Below, piece after piece: positions 25,933 to 34,806 of a stretch of DNA of 64,000 bases. Source of the DNA: Streptomyces regalis (GTDB lineage Bacteria > Actinomycetota > Actinomycetes > Streptomycetales > Streptomycetaceae). The stretch lies in contig NZ_LLZG01000104.1 in assembly GCF_001509475.1 (NCBI RefSeq), forward strand, positions 85,936 through 149,935. Direction: 5' to 3'. Under the pieces are notes generated by a model. The model had not been told where the DNA came from. It searched no databases and saw nothing but the letters and a program-made list of their open reading frames with translations. The stretch's first letter is position 1. Every line of letters starts with the position of its first letter. Both the position numbers and the translations under genes were made by a program.

Positions 25933-26934
25933 ATGGGCTGGACGGTCCTCTACATCGCGTTCGGCGTCGTCGCGCTGTGGCTGCTGGGCGAGGTGCTGCT
26001 GCAGTACAAGGCACGGCTGCGCTGGCGACTGCTCGCCTTCGTCGGCTTCCTCGGTGTCGTGGTCGGGGTGCTGATCCCGTCCGTCATCGTCATCGGTCTG
26101 GGCGCGGCCGCCTTCGCGGTCGGTCAGACCTACGTCACGCTGTCCTTCCGCCGCGGCTTCTCGGCCGGCTGGGCGGTCTCCGCTCCTGCCCTCGGCCCCC
26201 TCGGCGCCGTCAAGCGTCGCCGCGGTGAGCCGGACCGCCAGGAGCCGACCCTGGAGGTCTCCGACCTCGAGGCGGGCGAGGGCGGTTTCGCGGGCCACGA
26301 CGGCACGTACGGTCATGACGACGCCAAGTACGACCAGGGCGGCGCCGGTTACGGCCAGGACGACTACGACCGCGACGCCTACGACCGCGACGACGTCTTC
26401 ACCCCCTCGCGCCCGGATCGGCTCGCGGCCGCTGAGACGACCGCCGTCTACGAGCCGCAGCCCCTGCCCGACGACACCGGCTCGTACGGCATATACAGCG
26501 CCCCCGCCTATGCCGCCGCCGACCAGAACTACGCGGCCGCGGGCCAGCCCCAGGACCAGTACGCGACGGCCGACCAGAGCTATGCGTACGACGGCTACTC
26601 CGGCTACGACCAGCAGCAGTACGGCTACGACGCCACCGGCCAGCAGCAGTACGCCGCCTACTCCGACCCGTACATCGGCACCCAGACCTACGAGGGCGGC
26701 TCCTACGACGCGTACGGCCAGCAACAGTACGGCCAGCAGGGCTACAGCCAGGACCAGTACGCCACCGGCACCTACGGCGAGACCCCGTCCGGTGGCGTCT
26801 GGGTCCCGCAGCAGCGCACCGACGAGGCATACGGCGGCGAACTCCCGCCGGAGCAGCAGTACCCGTACCAGGGCGACGGCCAGCAGCAGGGGCAGGGCCA
26901 GGGGAACGGGTACGACGAGCAGTACCGCTTCTGA
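25933..26934 (+). CDS. Membrane protein with Tyr/Gln/Gly-rich disordered tail
   Basis: 333 residues. Two to three membrane segments lie in the first 75 residues (about 2-22, 32-50, 50-68), followed by a basic stretch KRRRGEPDRQE. From about residue 115 to the end the chain is low complexity, dominated by Tyr, Gln, Gly, Asp and Ala with repeated YGQ, QQQY and DQYA motifs. No enzymatic motif. The tail would be intrinsically disordered and cytoplasmic, resembling prion-like domains in composition. ATG 25933 after GAGAGGGG. Function unknown. Confidence 0.82.
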   Translation: MGWTVLYIAFGVVALWLLGEVLLQYKARLRWRLLAFVGFLGVVVGVLIPSVIVIGLGAAAFAVGQTYVTLSFRRGFSAGWAVSAPALGPLGAVKRRRGEPDRQEPTLEVSDLEAGEGGFAGHDGTYGHDDAKYDQGGAGYGQDDYDRDAYDRDDVFTPSRPDRLAAAETTAVYEPQPLPDDTGSYGIYSAPAYAAADQNYAAAGQPQDQYATADQSYAYDGYSGYDQQQYGYDATGQQQYAAYSDPYIGTQTYEGGSYDAYGQQQYGQQGYSQDQYATGTYGETPSGGVWVPQQRTDEAYGGELPPEQQYPYQGDGQQQGQGQGNGYDEQYRF

Positions 26935-26984
26935 CAGCCCGCCCAGCACCTATCGCGAGACGCCCTGCGCGGGCGTCGCAGGCT

Positions 26985-28499
26985 TCACTGTGAGCCCCGG
27001 AACTCCGGCCCCTCCACGATCAGCCCGGCCACCAGCGTGCCCGACATACCGGCGTGGGGGAGACCGCCGCCGGGGTGGGACCAGCCGCCGACCCTGAACA
27101 GACCAGGTATCGCGGTGCTGTTGGACGGGTGCAGCAGATGTCCGTCGCCCGCGGCCAGCGTCGGCGCCGGAACCGCTCCGCCCTCCGCGCCGGTTGCCTC
27201 CGCTACGTCGGCCGGGGTGCGCACCTCGTGCCAGAGGAGGCGGTCGCGCAGGCCCGGCACGGCACGCTCAGCGACGGCGATCAGATTCTCGGCGTGACGG
27301 TCGAAGACCTCCCGCTCCGCCCAGCCCCAATCGGGCTGCGCGGGCACCACCGAGCTGAGCGTGATCGCCTCATGGCCGAGGTCCGGAACCAGTTCGGGAT
27401 CGTCGGGCCGCAGCACCGTGACCGTGGGCTGCGCGGCCATGCCCGGAGCGGCGCCGGACAGGGCGCCCAGTTCGGACTCGCGGTCCTGCGTGTGCACCAC
27501 CGTGCGGTGCGCCGTGCCTTCCGGTCGGCTGCCCCGCAGCGCCAGCAGCACGGTCATACGGCTCGCTGTCCCGCGCTGGGGCGCGACCTCGTCCGCGCCT
27601 CGAACCGCGGTCTCTCGGACGAGGCGGTCCAGCACCCCGGGAGTGACCCCGGCGACCACGAAATCGGCCTCCGTCACCGACCCGTCGGCCAGCTCCAACC
27701 CCGCCGCCCGGCCGTCCTTCTCCAGAACGCCGACCACCTCGGCACCGAAGCTGAACTCGACCTTCCGGGCCACGCACCGCTCGTACACAGCCCGCGCCAA
27801 CTCCCGTATGCCGCCCCGCACATACCAGGTCCCGAAGGCATGCTCCAGGTACGGCAGCACCGCCGCGCTCGCCGGGGTTTCGCGCGGATCCAGGCCGTAC
27901 GCGAGCGCGTGGCTCTCCAGCAGGGCGATGAGCCGGGGATCACGCAGCTCCCACGCGCCGACCTCGGCGAGCGTGCCGGCCCGGCGGGTACGCAGAAGTC
28001 GCTTGTGGGGGACCGCCGGGTAGGGTTCGCGCTCGGCCAGCACCTGCCAGTTCGGCCACAGCGGCTCCTCCAGCAGCGGCCTGCGCGTCCGGTCCCAGGC
28101 CTCGCGGGCCCGGACCAGGAAGTCGCCCCAGCGGTCGCCGGTCCCGGTGCCCAGCGCCTCGTCCAGGGCGGCCACCACGCCCGCGCGGGAGGCGTTCGGC
28201 AGAAGGACCTCGGTGCCGTCCACGAAGACGTGCCGCGCGGACGGGTCGACCTGGACCAGCTCGACGCACGCCTCCAGCGGCTCCTTGCCGGTCTTGAGGA
28301 ACAGGTCGCGGTACACGGCGGGAAGCGGGAGCAGCCCGGGGCCCGTGTCGAAGCCGAAGCCGTCGCGCTCGAAGCGGCGCACCGCTCCGCCGTACGTCTC
28401 CGTACGCTCGTACACCGCCACCCGGTGGCCCGTGACGGCCAGCCGGGCAGCGGCCGCCATCGCGCCCATCCCGGCGCCGATCACCGCAATCCGTGCCAT
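26985..28499 (-). CDS. CrtI-like FAD-dependent oxidoreductase
   Basis: 504 residues of the phytoene desaturase/amine oxidase-like family. N-terminal dinucleotide motif ARIAVIGAGMGAMAAAARLA, then the family stretch YGGAVRRFERDGFGFDTGPGLLPLP, and C-terminal GLFRVGGWSHPGGGLPHAGMSGTLVAGLI. No carotenoid genes (crtB, crtE) are adjacent, so a carotenoid substrate is unproven; lipid or other polyene substrates are possible. ATG 28499 was chosen at the start of the Rossmann strand; an in-frame start ten codons earlier exists. Confidence 0.88.
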   Translation of the reverse strand: MARIAVIGAGMGAMAAAARLAVTGHRVAVYERTETYGGAVRRFERDGFGFDTGPGLLPLPAVYRDLFLKTGKEPLEACVELVQVDPSARHVFVDGTEVLLPNASRAGVVAALDEALGTGTGDRWGDFLVRAREAWDRTRRPLLEEPLWPNWQVLAEREPYPAVPHKRLLRTRRAGTLAEVGAWELRDPRLIALLESHALAYGLDPRETPASAAVLPYLEHAFGTWYVRGGIRELARAVYERCVARKVEFSFGAEVVGVLEKDGRAAGLELADGSVTEADFVVAGVTPGVLDRLVRETAVRGADEVAPQRGTASRMTVLLALRGSRPEGTAHRTVVHTQDRESELGALSGAAPGMAAQPTVTVLRPDDPELVPDLGHEAITLSSVVPAQPDWGWAEREVFDRHAENLIAVAERAVPGLRDRLLWHEVRTPADVAEATGAEGGAVPAPTLAAGDGHLLHPSNSTAIPGLFRVGGWSHPGGGLPHAGMSGTLVAGLIVEGPEFRGSQ

Positions 28500-28565
28500 G
28501 CGTGGGACTTTATCGGCCGCCACTGACAACGGCTCGCGGACCTGGGCTCTGTCGGGGTGCGGAGC

Positions 28566-29180
28566 TCAGCCGGGCGGCTGTCCCACCGCTTGGGCGAGCC
28601 GTTTCTCCGCCCGGCGCTCGGCCCTGCGGCGCCGGAAGCGACGGATCCGCGAGACCAGGAAAAGGAGCAGCAGCAGCCCGGCGAGCAGCAGGCAGCCCGC
28701 GATGACCGCCGCGGCGACGGGGTAGAAGATCGCGAGGGTGATCAGGGCACCGACCCCGAGGTCCTCGGCGAGGCTCACCACGATGTTGCTGAACGGCTCG
28801 GGCGAGGTGTTGACGGCCATCCGCGTCCCGGCCTTGACCAGGTGGCTCATCAGCGCCGTGGAACCGCCAAGCGCGCCCGCCGCCAGTTCGGGCAGCGACC
28901 CGCTCTGACCGGCGAGCAGGGCCGCGACGACCGCACCCGCGACCGGCCGGATCACGGTGTGCACCGAGTCCCAGGCCGAGTCCACGTACGGGATCTTGTC
29001 GGCGACGGCCTCGCAGAGGAACAGCACACCGGCGGCTATCAGGACCTCGGGCCGCTGCAGCGCCTCGGGCACCTCGTCGCTCAGGCCGGTGGCGCCGAAG
29101 ACGCCGAGCAACAGCACGACGGCGTAGGCGTTGACGCCGCTGGCCCAGCCGCTGGTGAACACCAAAGGGAGTATCGACAC
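28566..29180 (-). CDS. DUF4126 membrane protein
   Basis: 204 residues. The family start VSILPLVFTSGWASGVNAYAVVLLLG is at the GTG 29180, followed by helical membrane segments, conserved KIPYVDSAWDSVHTVIRPVAGA, LSHLVKAGTRMAVNTSPEPFSN and two C-terminal membrane helices, ending in a very basic tail (RIRRFRRRRAERRAEKR). Function unknown; the architecture suggests a small transporter or scaffold. No ribosome binding site precedes the GTG. A MacR-box-like dyad lies 56 bp upstream. Confidence 0.85.
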   Translation of the reverse strand: MSILPLVFTSGWASGVNAYAVVLLLGVFGATGLSDEVPEALQRPEVLIAAGVLFLCEAVADKIPYVDSAWDSVHTVIRPVAGAVVAALLAGQSGSLPELAAGALGGSTALMSHLVKAGTRMAVNTSPEPFSNIVVSLAEDLGVGALITLAIFYPVAAAVIAGCLLLAGLLLLLFLVSRIRRFRRRRAERRAEKRLAQAVGQPPG

Positions 29181-29235
29181 GGAGGCGATCGTAACCAGTC
29201 GGCGACTCAGGGTCCTGGGGATGAGTGCGCAGCTC

Positions 29236-29251
29236 TGAGTACCCGTACCTA
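29236..29251 (-). promoter_or_regulatory. MacR-box-like dyad before DUF4126
   Basis: On the - strand TAGGTAC-GG-GTACTCA matches TGAGTAC-N2-GTACTCA, the recalled MacR consensus, at 12 of 14 defined positions. A further TGAGTAC half-site (+ strand) lies at 29262-29268. The downstream gene encodes a membrane protein, the class of gene MacRS controls in S. coelicolor. Confidence 0.45.
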
Positions 29252-29458
29252 GTCGGTGAGATGAGTACGCGCGCGGATGGGTTCCGACCTGCGTGAACGA
29301 GAGAGTGGAGCCACGGAGAAGGGGATCGGCTCCGGCACCGGCGACACGGGGCGCCGGAACGGAGCGGCCCCGGATCCGCTCCTTCCGCCGACCCGGCGTC
29401 GGCGGGAGCGAGACCGGGGGACCCGGGGGAACGACCGAACGGGGGTCCGGCGGGGGAC

Positions 29459-29510
29459 GGGGGAGCACGGGGGAAAGGGAAAACGGGGGAAAGGGAAAAC
29501 GGGGGAGCAC
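29459..29510 (+). repeat. G-tract tandem repeat, quadruplex-forming potential
   Basis: Two perfect 16-bp units GGGGGAAAGGGAAAAC (29469-29484, 29485-29500) plus a third GGGGG, bounded on each side by GGGGGAGCAC. Five runs of three to five G with short A-rich loops meet the usual G-quadruplex pattern on the + strand. The rest of the 29181-29611 gap holds no gene I can support. Confidence 0.85.
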
Positions 29511-29611
29511 GAGGAGGCGCCGGTTCGAGAGTGGCCCGCGGGGGACGCGGCCACTTTCGGACCGGCGCTTTCGTATGCGCCCGACGCTGCGGTGTGCGCG
29601 ACGCCGCCGTT

Positions 29612-30268
29612 TCAGTGGCGCCCGCTCACCCGGCCCTGCAACAGCCGGGACAGCGCCGCGTGCACGTCGTCCAGAGAGCGTTCCGGCTGGAAGGACTTCC
29701 AGTCCAGCGCGGCCACCAGGACCATGCCGACCAGTGCGGAGGCGGTCAGCGCGACGTCGATCTCCTCGCTGAACTCGCCGTTCTTCACGCCCTCGCGCAG
29801 CACACCCTCGACGACCGCCACGGCCTGCTGCCGCACCACCATCAGCGTGGACTGCCAGGCCCGGTTCGTACGCCACAGCTCGGCGACGTAGAGCTGGGTG
29901 AAGGACGGGTAGCGGTCGATGAAGCCGAGTCCCGCGCGGATCATCGCGTCCAGGGCGTCCACCTTGCTGCCGCCCTCGCGCTCGGTCTTCTCGGCCGCCT
30001 CCCGGAGGGAGGCGGTGAGGAGTTCGACTCCGTGGCGCAGCAGCTCCTCGAAGAGGACCGACTTGCTCGCGAAGTTGTAGTAGACCGTGCCCTTCGCCAC
30101 CCCGGCCCGCTCGGCGATCTCGTCAACGGTGGTGGCGGAGAAGCCCTGTTCGGCGATGAGTGTGACGGCTGCCTCGTAGAGCTTCTGCCGGGTGGCCTCA
30201 CGGCGCGTGCTGCCGCCCGACGCGGCGTTGCTGCGTTCCATGGTCCCGATTGTGCCGCGCGCGCTCAC
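29612..30268 (-). CDS. TetR-family transcriptional regulator
   Basis: 218 residues from GTG 30268. The helix-turn-helix is KLYEAAVTLIAEQGFSATTVDEIAERAGVAKGTVYYNFASKSVLFEELL; the ligand-binding domain follows. GTG was chosen because it overlaps the permease stop (GTGA) and has GGAG eight bases upstream; ATG 30241 would give 209 residues. As last gene of an ABC-type operon it probably represses that operon through the ACTGAC-TG-GTCAGT dyad at 33142. Ligand unknown. Confidence 0.9.
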   Translation of the reverse strand: MSARGTIGTMERSNAASGGSTRREATRQKLYEAAVTLIAEQGFSATTVDEIAERAGVAKGTVYYNFASKSVLFEELLRHGVELLTASLREAAEKTEREGGSKVDALDAMIRAGLGFIDRYPSFTQLYVAELWRTNRAWQSTLMVVRQQAVAVVEGVLREGVKNGEFSEEIDVALTASALVGMVLVAALDWKSFQPERSLDDVHAALSRLLQGRVSGRH

Positions 30269-32349
30269 AGGGTCAGCTCCGGGTGCAGCCGGTCGAGCGT
30301 CCACACCTGCCGGCGACGGGCCGACAGCGCGGTCAGCGCGAGGGCGGCCGCGGTGAAGGCGACGAGCACCACGCACGCGTGCCACACCGGTTCCAGACCG
30401 CCGCCCGTGATGAGCCTCCTGAGCGCCTCCACGACGTAACTCATCGGCAGGAACGGGTGGAGCGCGTTGAAGAAGTCCGGGCTGGTCTGCACGGGGTACG
30501 TGCCTCCCGCGGACGTCAACTGCAGCATCAGCAGGGCCAGGACGAGGATCCGCCCCGCCGCCCCGAAGCGTGCGTTCAGCCACTGCACGATCGTCGCGAA
30601 GCACGCCGTCACCAGGAACAGGAAGCCCACCGTCCCGGCCGCCCGCACCATCTGCAGCCCGACCGCCCAGTGCAGCACCGACATCAGGGCCACCGTCTGC
30701 AGCACCCCGATCGCCACCACGGGCAGCCAGCCGGCCAGCGCGATGCGCCACGCGGAGGCGCCCGCGGCGAGCGCGCGCCGGTTCATGGGCGCGATCAGCA
30801 TGTACGCCACCATCGCGCCCACCCACAGCGACAGCGGGATGAAGTACGGGGCGAATCCGGTGCCGTAGTTGGGTGCCTTGTGCATGTCGCGGGAGGCGAG
30901 CTGGACCGGGTCGGCCATGACCTCGGTGCGCTGGTCGCGGGCCTTCTTGTCGTAGTCGGGGATCTTCTCCGCGCCGTCGTGCAGGCCGTCCGAGAGCTTC
31001 CCGGAGCCGTCGACGAGCTTGTAGATGCCGCCGTTGAGGTCGTACGCGCCGGACTTCAGCTGACCCACGCCGGTGTCCAGGTCCGCCGCGCCGGTCCTGG
31101 CCGTGCCGAGCCCGGAGTGCAGCTTCTTGGCGCCCGCGGCGACCTTCGCGGCTCCCTGGTTCAGCTTGTTGATCCTGGTGACCGCGTCGTCGAGGTCCTC
31201 GGAGAGGCGGGGCGCACGGTCGGCGAGCGCCCGGGACTGCTTCTGGAGGGTGGCGAGGTTCTTGTCGAGCTTCTTCAGATCCCCGTCGTGGTCGGCGATC
31301 AGCGCGTTGAGATCGTCGGCGATCGTCGCCACGTCAGCGGCCGAGTTCTTGGCCTTCTTCAGGTCGGAGCAGGACGGGTCGGGCAGTACGGCGTCCTCGC
31401 AGCGCGCCTTGTAGATGCCGGCCAGCACGTCGGAAGCCGCATGGGCGCCCTTGGCGGCGCCCGGAGCCCGCTCCACCAGGTCGTCGAGGTTGTTGCGGAT
31501 CGCCCCCGAGGTGTCGGCGACCAGCCGGGCGGTGTCCCCGATGGTCTTCTCGTTGTCCTGGAGGAAGGGGCCGATCTTCTTGTCGACTCCGTTGACCCTG
31601 TCGGCGAGGGTCTGCGTCCCGTCGGCCACCTGCTGGGAGCCGCTCTCCAGGTCGCCCGCGCCCTCATTGAGCTTCCTCAGGCCCGTGGACAGCTTGCCGC
31701 TGCCCTTCTTGGCGTCCTTCAGCCCGTCGGCGAGGTCCTTGGAGCCCTTCTCCGCCTTGCCGATGCCGCCTTCGAGCTTGTCGGCGCCGTTCGCCGCCTT
31801 GACCGTCGCGCCGTGGATGTCGGAGAACGAGACGAAGATCCGGTCCAGGAACGACCGCGACGCCTTCGTGGAAGCGGCCTCGCGCACCTCGCTGAAGACG
31901 GTCCGCGAGATCTGCCCGACGATGTAGTTGTTCGCGTCGTTCGTACGCACCTGAAGGGCGCCCGTCTCCGGTGAGTCGCCCGCGCTGGAGGCGATCCGCG
32001 CACTGAAGTCGCTCGGCATGGTCAGCGACAGGTAGTAGGTGCCGTTCTCGACACCCTTCTCGGCCTCGGCGGCACTCACCTCCTGCCAGTCGAAGACGTC
32101 GCTCTCGCGCAGCCCCTTGGTGATGTCGTCGCCGGCCGTGAGCTTCTTCCCGTCGGCGGTCGCCCCCTTGTCGTCGTTCACGAGCGCCACGGGGATGCGG
32201 TCGAGACGGCCGTACGGGTCCCAGAACGACCACAGGTACAGGGCGCCGTAGAGCAGGGGCAGCACCAGCAGCGCGACCAGGGCGGCACGCGGCAGCTTTC
32301 CCCGGCCGAAGCGCCTCAGCTCAAGCGCGGCCAGCCTCGGCGAGCGCAT
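30265..32349 (-). CDS. YhgE/Pip-type membrane protein (ABC-2-like permease)
   Basis: 694 residues. One N-terminal membrane helix (LVALLVLPLLYGALYLWSFW), a large extracytoplasmic region with repeated heptad-like stretches of Lys, Gly, Leu and Asp (KLEGGIGKAEKGSKDLADGLKDAKKG and similar) that should form coiled coil, then five C-terminal membrane helices of the ABC-2 type. YhgE/Pip proteins include the phage infection protein of Lactococcus and ESX-linked transport proteins; the cargo is unknown. It overlaps the ATPase gene by 29 bp and the TetR gene by 4 bp, so all three form one translational unit. Confidence 0.9.
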   Translation of the reverse strand: MRSPRLAALELRRFGRGKLPRAALVALLVLPLLYGALYLWSFWDPYGRLDRIPVALVNDDKGATADGKKLTAGDDITKGLRESDVFDWQEVSAAEAEKGVENGTYYLSLTMPSDFSARIASSAGDSPETGALQVRTNDANNYIVGQISRTVFSEVREAASTKASRSFLDRIFVSFSDIHGATVKAANGADKLEGGIGKAEKGSKDLADGLKDAKKGSGKLSTGLRKLNEGAGDLESGSQQVADGTQTLADRVNGVDKKIGPFLQDNEKTIGDTARLVADTSGAIRNNLDDLVERAPGAAKGAHAASDVLAGIYKARCEDAVLPDPSCSDLKKAKNSAADVATIADDLNALIADHDGDLKKLDKNLATLQKQSRALADRAPRLSEDLDDAVTRINKLNQGAAKVAAGAKKLHSGLGTARTGAADLDTGVGQLKSGAYDLNGGIYKLVDGSGKLSDGLHDGAEKIPDYDKKARDQRTEVMADPVQLASRDMHKAPNYGTGFAPYFIPLSLWVGAMVAYMLIAPMNRRALAAGASAWRIALAGWLPVVAIGVLQTVALMSVLHWAVGLQMVRAAGTVGFLFLVTACFATIVQWLNARFGAAGRILVLALLMLQLTSAGGTYPVQTSPDFFNALHPFLPMSYVVEALRRLITGGGLEPVWHACVVLVAFTAAALALTALSARRRQVWTLDRLHPELTL

Positions 32350-33121
32350 CGGCGGCCTCCTTTCCGTCGGTTTCCGGTCCGTCGGTTTCCGGGGACTCCT
32401 GGGAGGCGGAGGCCGCGTCGGCCTCCTGGGCCGTGGACACCTTGACCGTGTCGTCGGGAGCCTCGCTGCACACCGCCACGACCGTGGTCCCGGCCTCGGT
32501 GATGGACTTCAACAGCGCCCAGACCTCGGTCCGTTCGGCGTCCGAGAGCTTCAGATCGGTGTCGTCGACACCGAGCACGCGCGGGTGCCCGATCAGGGCC
32601 AGCGCGACGGACAGCCGCAGCGCCTCCAGACGCTCCAGATCGCGTACGGCCGTACGGGAGCCCTTGGGCAGGGAGTCCCGGTCGAGGCCCGCTGCCGTGA
32701 GCGCGGCGTCGATCCGCGCCTGCGTGTCGGTCCTCCGCTCGGCACGCGGGCGCAACAGCCCGCGCCACGAGTCGCCGAACTGCCGTTGCAGCAGCGCCCG
32801 TTCGTGGAGGTGCTCGGCGACGGTCAGGGCCGGGTCCAGGTCGGTCACACCCGGAACATGGGCCAGTGCGCTGACACGCCGTACCGCCGCCATGCGCTTG
32901 GGCAGCCCGGCCGCGCCCACGGTGGCGGTTCCCTCGGTGGACTTCATCCGTCCCGTGAGCGCCAGCAACAGGCATGTACGTCCGGTGCCGGACGGCCCTT
33001 CGATCGTGATCAGTGAGCCGGGCTCCGCCTCGAAGGAGACCCCGCGGAACGCCCATCCGCGGGGCCCTTCGAGACCGAGGCCCAGGGCCGTGATGCCGAC
33101 TCCGGCCACGGTTCCCCCCAT
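32321..33121 (-). CDS. ABC transporter ATP-binding protein, degenerate motifs
   Basis: 266 residues. Walker A is GPSGTGRTCLL, with Arg in place of the usual Lys (GxxGxGK[ST]). The signature LSGGQ is not recognisable, and the Walker B region reads PRVLGVDDTD, lacking the usual catalytic Glu after the Asp pair. It may be a weak or regulatory ATPase that energises or gates the YhgE/Pip partner. The C-terminus is a Glu/Thr/Asp-rich tail. ATG 33121; GGGGGCAGGG upstream. Confidence 0.82.
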   Translation of the reverse strand: MGGTVAGVGITALGLGLEGPRGWAFRGVSFEAEPGSLITIEGPSGTGRTCLLLALTGRMKSTEGTATVGAAGLPKRMAAVRRVSALAHVPGVTDLDPALTVAEHLHERALLQRQFGDSWRGLLRPRAERRTDTQARIDAALTAAGLDRDSLPKGSRTAVRDLERLEALRLSVALALIGHPRVLGVDDTDLKLSDAERTEVWALLKSITEAGTTVVAVCSEAPDDTVKVSTAQEADAASASQESPETDGPETDGKEAADALAEAGRA

Positions 33122-33141
33122 CCCTGCCCCCTTCAATTTGA

Positions 33142-33155
33142 ACTGACTGGTCAGT
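33142..33155 (-). promoter_or_regulatory. TetR-type operator of the ABC operon
   Basis: ACTGAC-TG-GTCAGT, a 14-bp dyad 21 bp before the ATPase start and in an AT-rich promoter-like stretch. TetR-family regulators commonly bind such short palindromes and the operon encodes one. Confidence 0.6.
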
Positions 33156-33289
33156 GCAAAAGTTAGTGCGAACTTGCGCTCGAAGCAAAAGCCCAGGTCA
33201 GAACGGATTGTCAGTGCCATACCCCACGATGGGCACATACGGCATCCCGTATCAGGGCGTGCCGTCACACAGACGACAGGAGGTTCGTC

Positions 33290-33862
33290 ATGGCCACCTC
33301 TCACGCAGCAGCCGCCCGCCGGCGCCGCGCCACCGGCCCTGCCCCCTCACTGACCGGCCCGGCGAGCGACGTGCACCCCGTGCTCCGCCGGGCCACGGCC
33401 CCGCCCGCCGCCCTCGACCTGCTCGCCCAGGCCCGTGCCGGACTGGACGAGGCCGCCGTTCTGGAAACGCCGAACGAGCGCTATGCCACGGCCCACCTCG
33501 CCGCCCTGCGCACCGCCGCCGCCGTCCTCGCCGCGCGCGGGCGCCCCGAGCCCACGTCCAGGCGCCGGACCCGCATCAGGAGCGCCTGGGAAGTGCTCCC
33601 CGAAATCGCGCCCGAACTCGCCGAGTGGAGCGCGCTGTTCGCCTCGGGTGCCCGGCGCCGCGCCCGGGCCGAGGCGGGCATCCAGGGCGCGGCCAGCCGC
33701 CGGGACGCCGACGACCTCATACGTGACGTGGCGATGTTCCTGCGCCTCGTCGAGCGGATGCTGGTACTCCAGCCGGTCCTGCCACAGCCGCGACCGGACA
33801 CCGACGCGGACGGGACCGACGGCTCGCACCGCGCGCGCGAGGACATGCCGGACGCGGGCTGA
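33290..33862 (+). CDS. SAV_6107-type HEPN-domain protein
   Basis: 190 residues, all-helical. The central part LLAQARAGLDEAAVLETPNERYATAHLAALRTAAAVLAARG resembles HEPN domains, and WEVLPEIAPELAEWSALFASGARRRARAEAG follows. The R-X4-H RNase motif of toxin-type HEPN proteins is not clear, although ERYATAH gives an Arg-X3-His spacing. ATG 33290 follows AGGAGG at eight bases. Divergent from the ABC operon. Role unknown; no antitoxin or nucleotidyltransferase gene is adjacent. Confidence 0.85.
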   Translation: MATSHAAAARRRRATGPAPSLTGPASDVHPVLRRATAPPAALDLLAQARAGLDEAAVLETPNERYATAHLAALRTAAAVLAARGRPEPTSRRRTRIRSAWEVLPEIAPELAEWSALFASGARRRARAEAGIQGAASRRDADDLIRDVAMFLRLVERMLVLQPVLPQPRPDTDADGTDGSHRAREDMPDAG

Positions 33863-34035
33863 CGGCGAAGCGGCCCTATCGGGGCGCGAAGCCGTACCGC
33901 GATGGCCGGGTGGGCTGCCGCAGGCAATAGGGTGGAGGGCGCCTGAGGCCTTCCCGCTCCCGTGACCCGGGCCGGGGAGGCAGCCCGATCGCTCCGCCGT
34001 GCAAGTGGCGGTGCCGCGCCGAGGAGTCAACTGCC

Positions 34036-34806
34036 GTGTCGGACCCGATGCGCCCCCGCGCTGCCCTCCGTACAGCCGTGGTGTGGGAAGTCCTGCGGGA
34101 TGCCCTGGACCGCCGTGTGAAGGCCACGGGTCGCCAGGCGCTGGACGTCCTCGACACCGGGGGCGGCAGCGGCAACTTCGCGGTGCCCCTCGCCCGGCTC
34201 GGCCACCGCGTCACCGTCGTCGACCCCAGCCCGAACGCGCTCTTCGCCCTGGAGCGGCGTGCCGCCGAGGCCGACGTGGCCGACCGGGTGCGGGGCGTCC
34301 AGGGTGACGCCCACGGCCTCTTCGACGTGGTCGAGCGCGGCGGGTACGACGTCGTGCTGTGCCATGGCGTCCTGGAGTACGTGGACGACCCCGCCGAGGG
34401 CGTCCGCAACGCGGTGGCCGCCCTGCGTGCCGAGGGCGTCCTCAGCCTGCTCGCCGCCGGACTGGGCGGCGCGGTGCTGGCAAGAGCGCTCGCCGGTCAC
34501 TTCAAGGAGGCCAAGCAGGCCCTGGAGGACCCGGACGGTCGCTGGGGTCAGGGCGACCCGGTGCCGCGCCGCTTCACCGCCGAGCAGCTCACCGGACTGG
34601 TCGAGGGCGCGGGGCTGCGGGTCGGTGCCGTGCACGGGGTGCGGGTCTTCGCCGACCTGGTCCCCGGTGCGCTGGTGGACACCGAGCCCGGGGCGCTGGA
34701 GGCGCTGCTGAAGCTGGAGGAGGCGGCGGCCGAGCTGTCCGCCTTCCACTCGGTGGCCACGCAGCTCCATGTGCTCGGCGAGACGCCGGAGACAGCCGAG
34801 GCCTGA
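34036..34806 (+). CDS. SAM-dependent methyltransferase
   Basis: 256 residues with a class I Rossmann methyltransferase core: motif I LDVLDTGGGSGNFAVPLARLG, VTVVDPSPNAL (motif post I), GDAHGLFDVV and VLCHGVLEYVDDPAEGVRNAVAALRAEG. The C-terminal half resembles CmoM-like enzymes (RFTAEQLTGLVEGAGLRV), which methylate a tRNA wobble base in E. coli; that substrate is only a suggestion. GTG 34036 with GAGG upstream. The 34807-35098 gap after it holds the promoter of the next gene. Confidence 0.85.
   Translation: MSDPMRPRAALRTAVVWEVLRDALDRRVKATGRQALDVLDTGGGSGNFAVPLARLGHRVTVVDPSPNALFALERRAAEADVADRVRGVQGDAHGLFDVVERGGYDVVLCHGVLEYVDDPAEGVRNAVAALRAEGVLSLLAAGLGGAVLARALAGHFKEAKQALEDPDGRWGQGDPVPRRFTAEQLTGLVEGAGLRVGAVHGVRVFADLVPGALVDTEPGALEALLKLEEAAAELSAFHSVATQLHVLGETPETAEA

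Noticed and set aside
29249..29554. Leftward 101-codon ORF
   Set aside because: It only translates the G-rich repeat block into Pro/Phe/Arg repeats; no ribosome binding site or homology.
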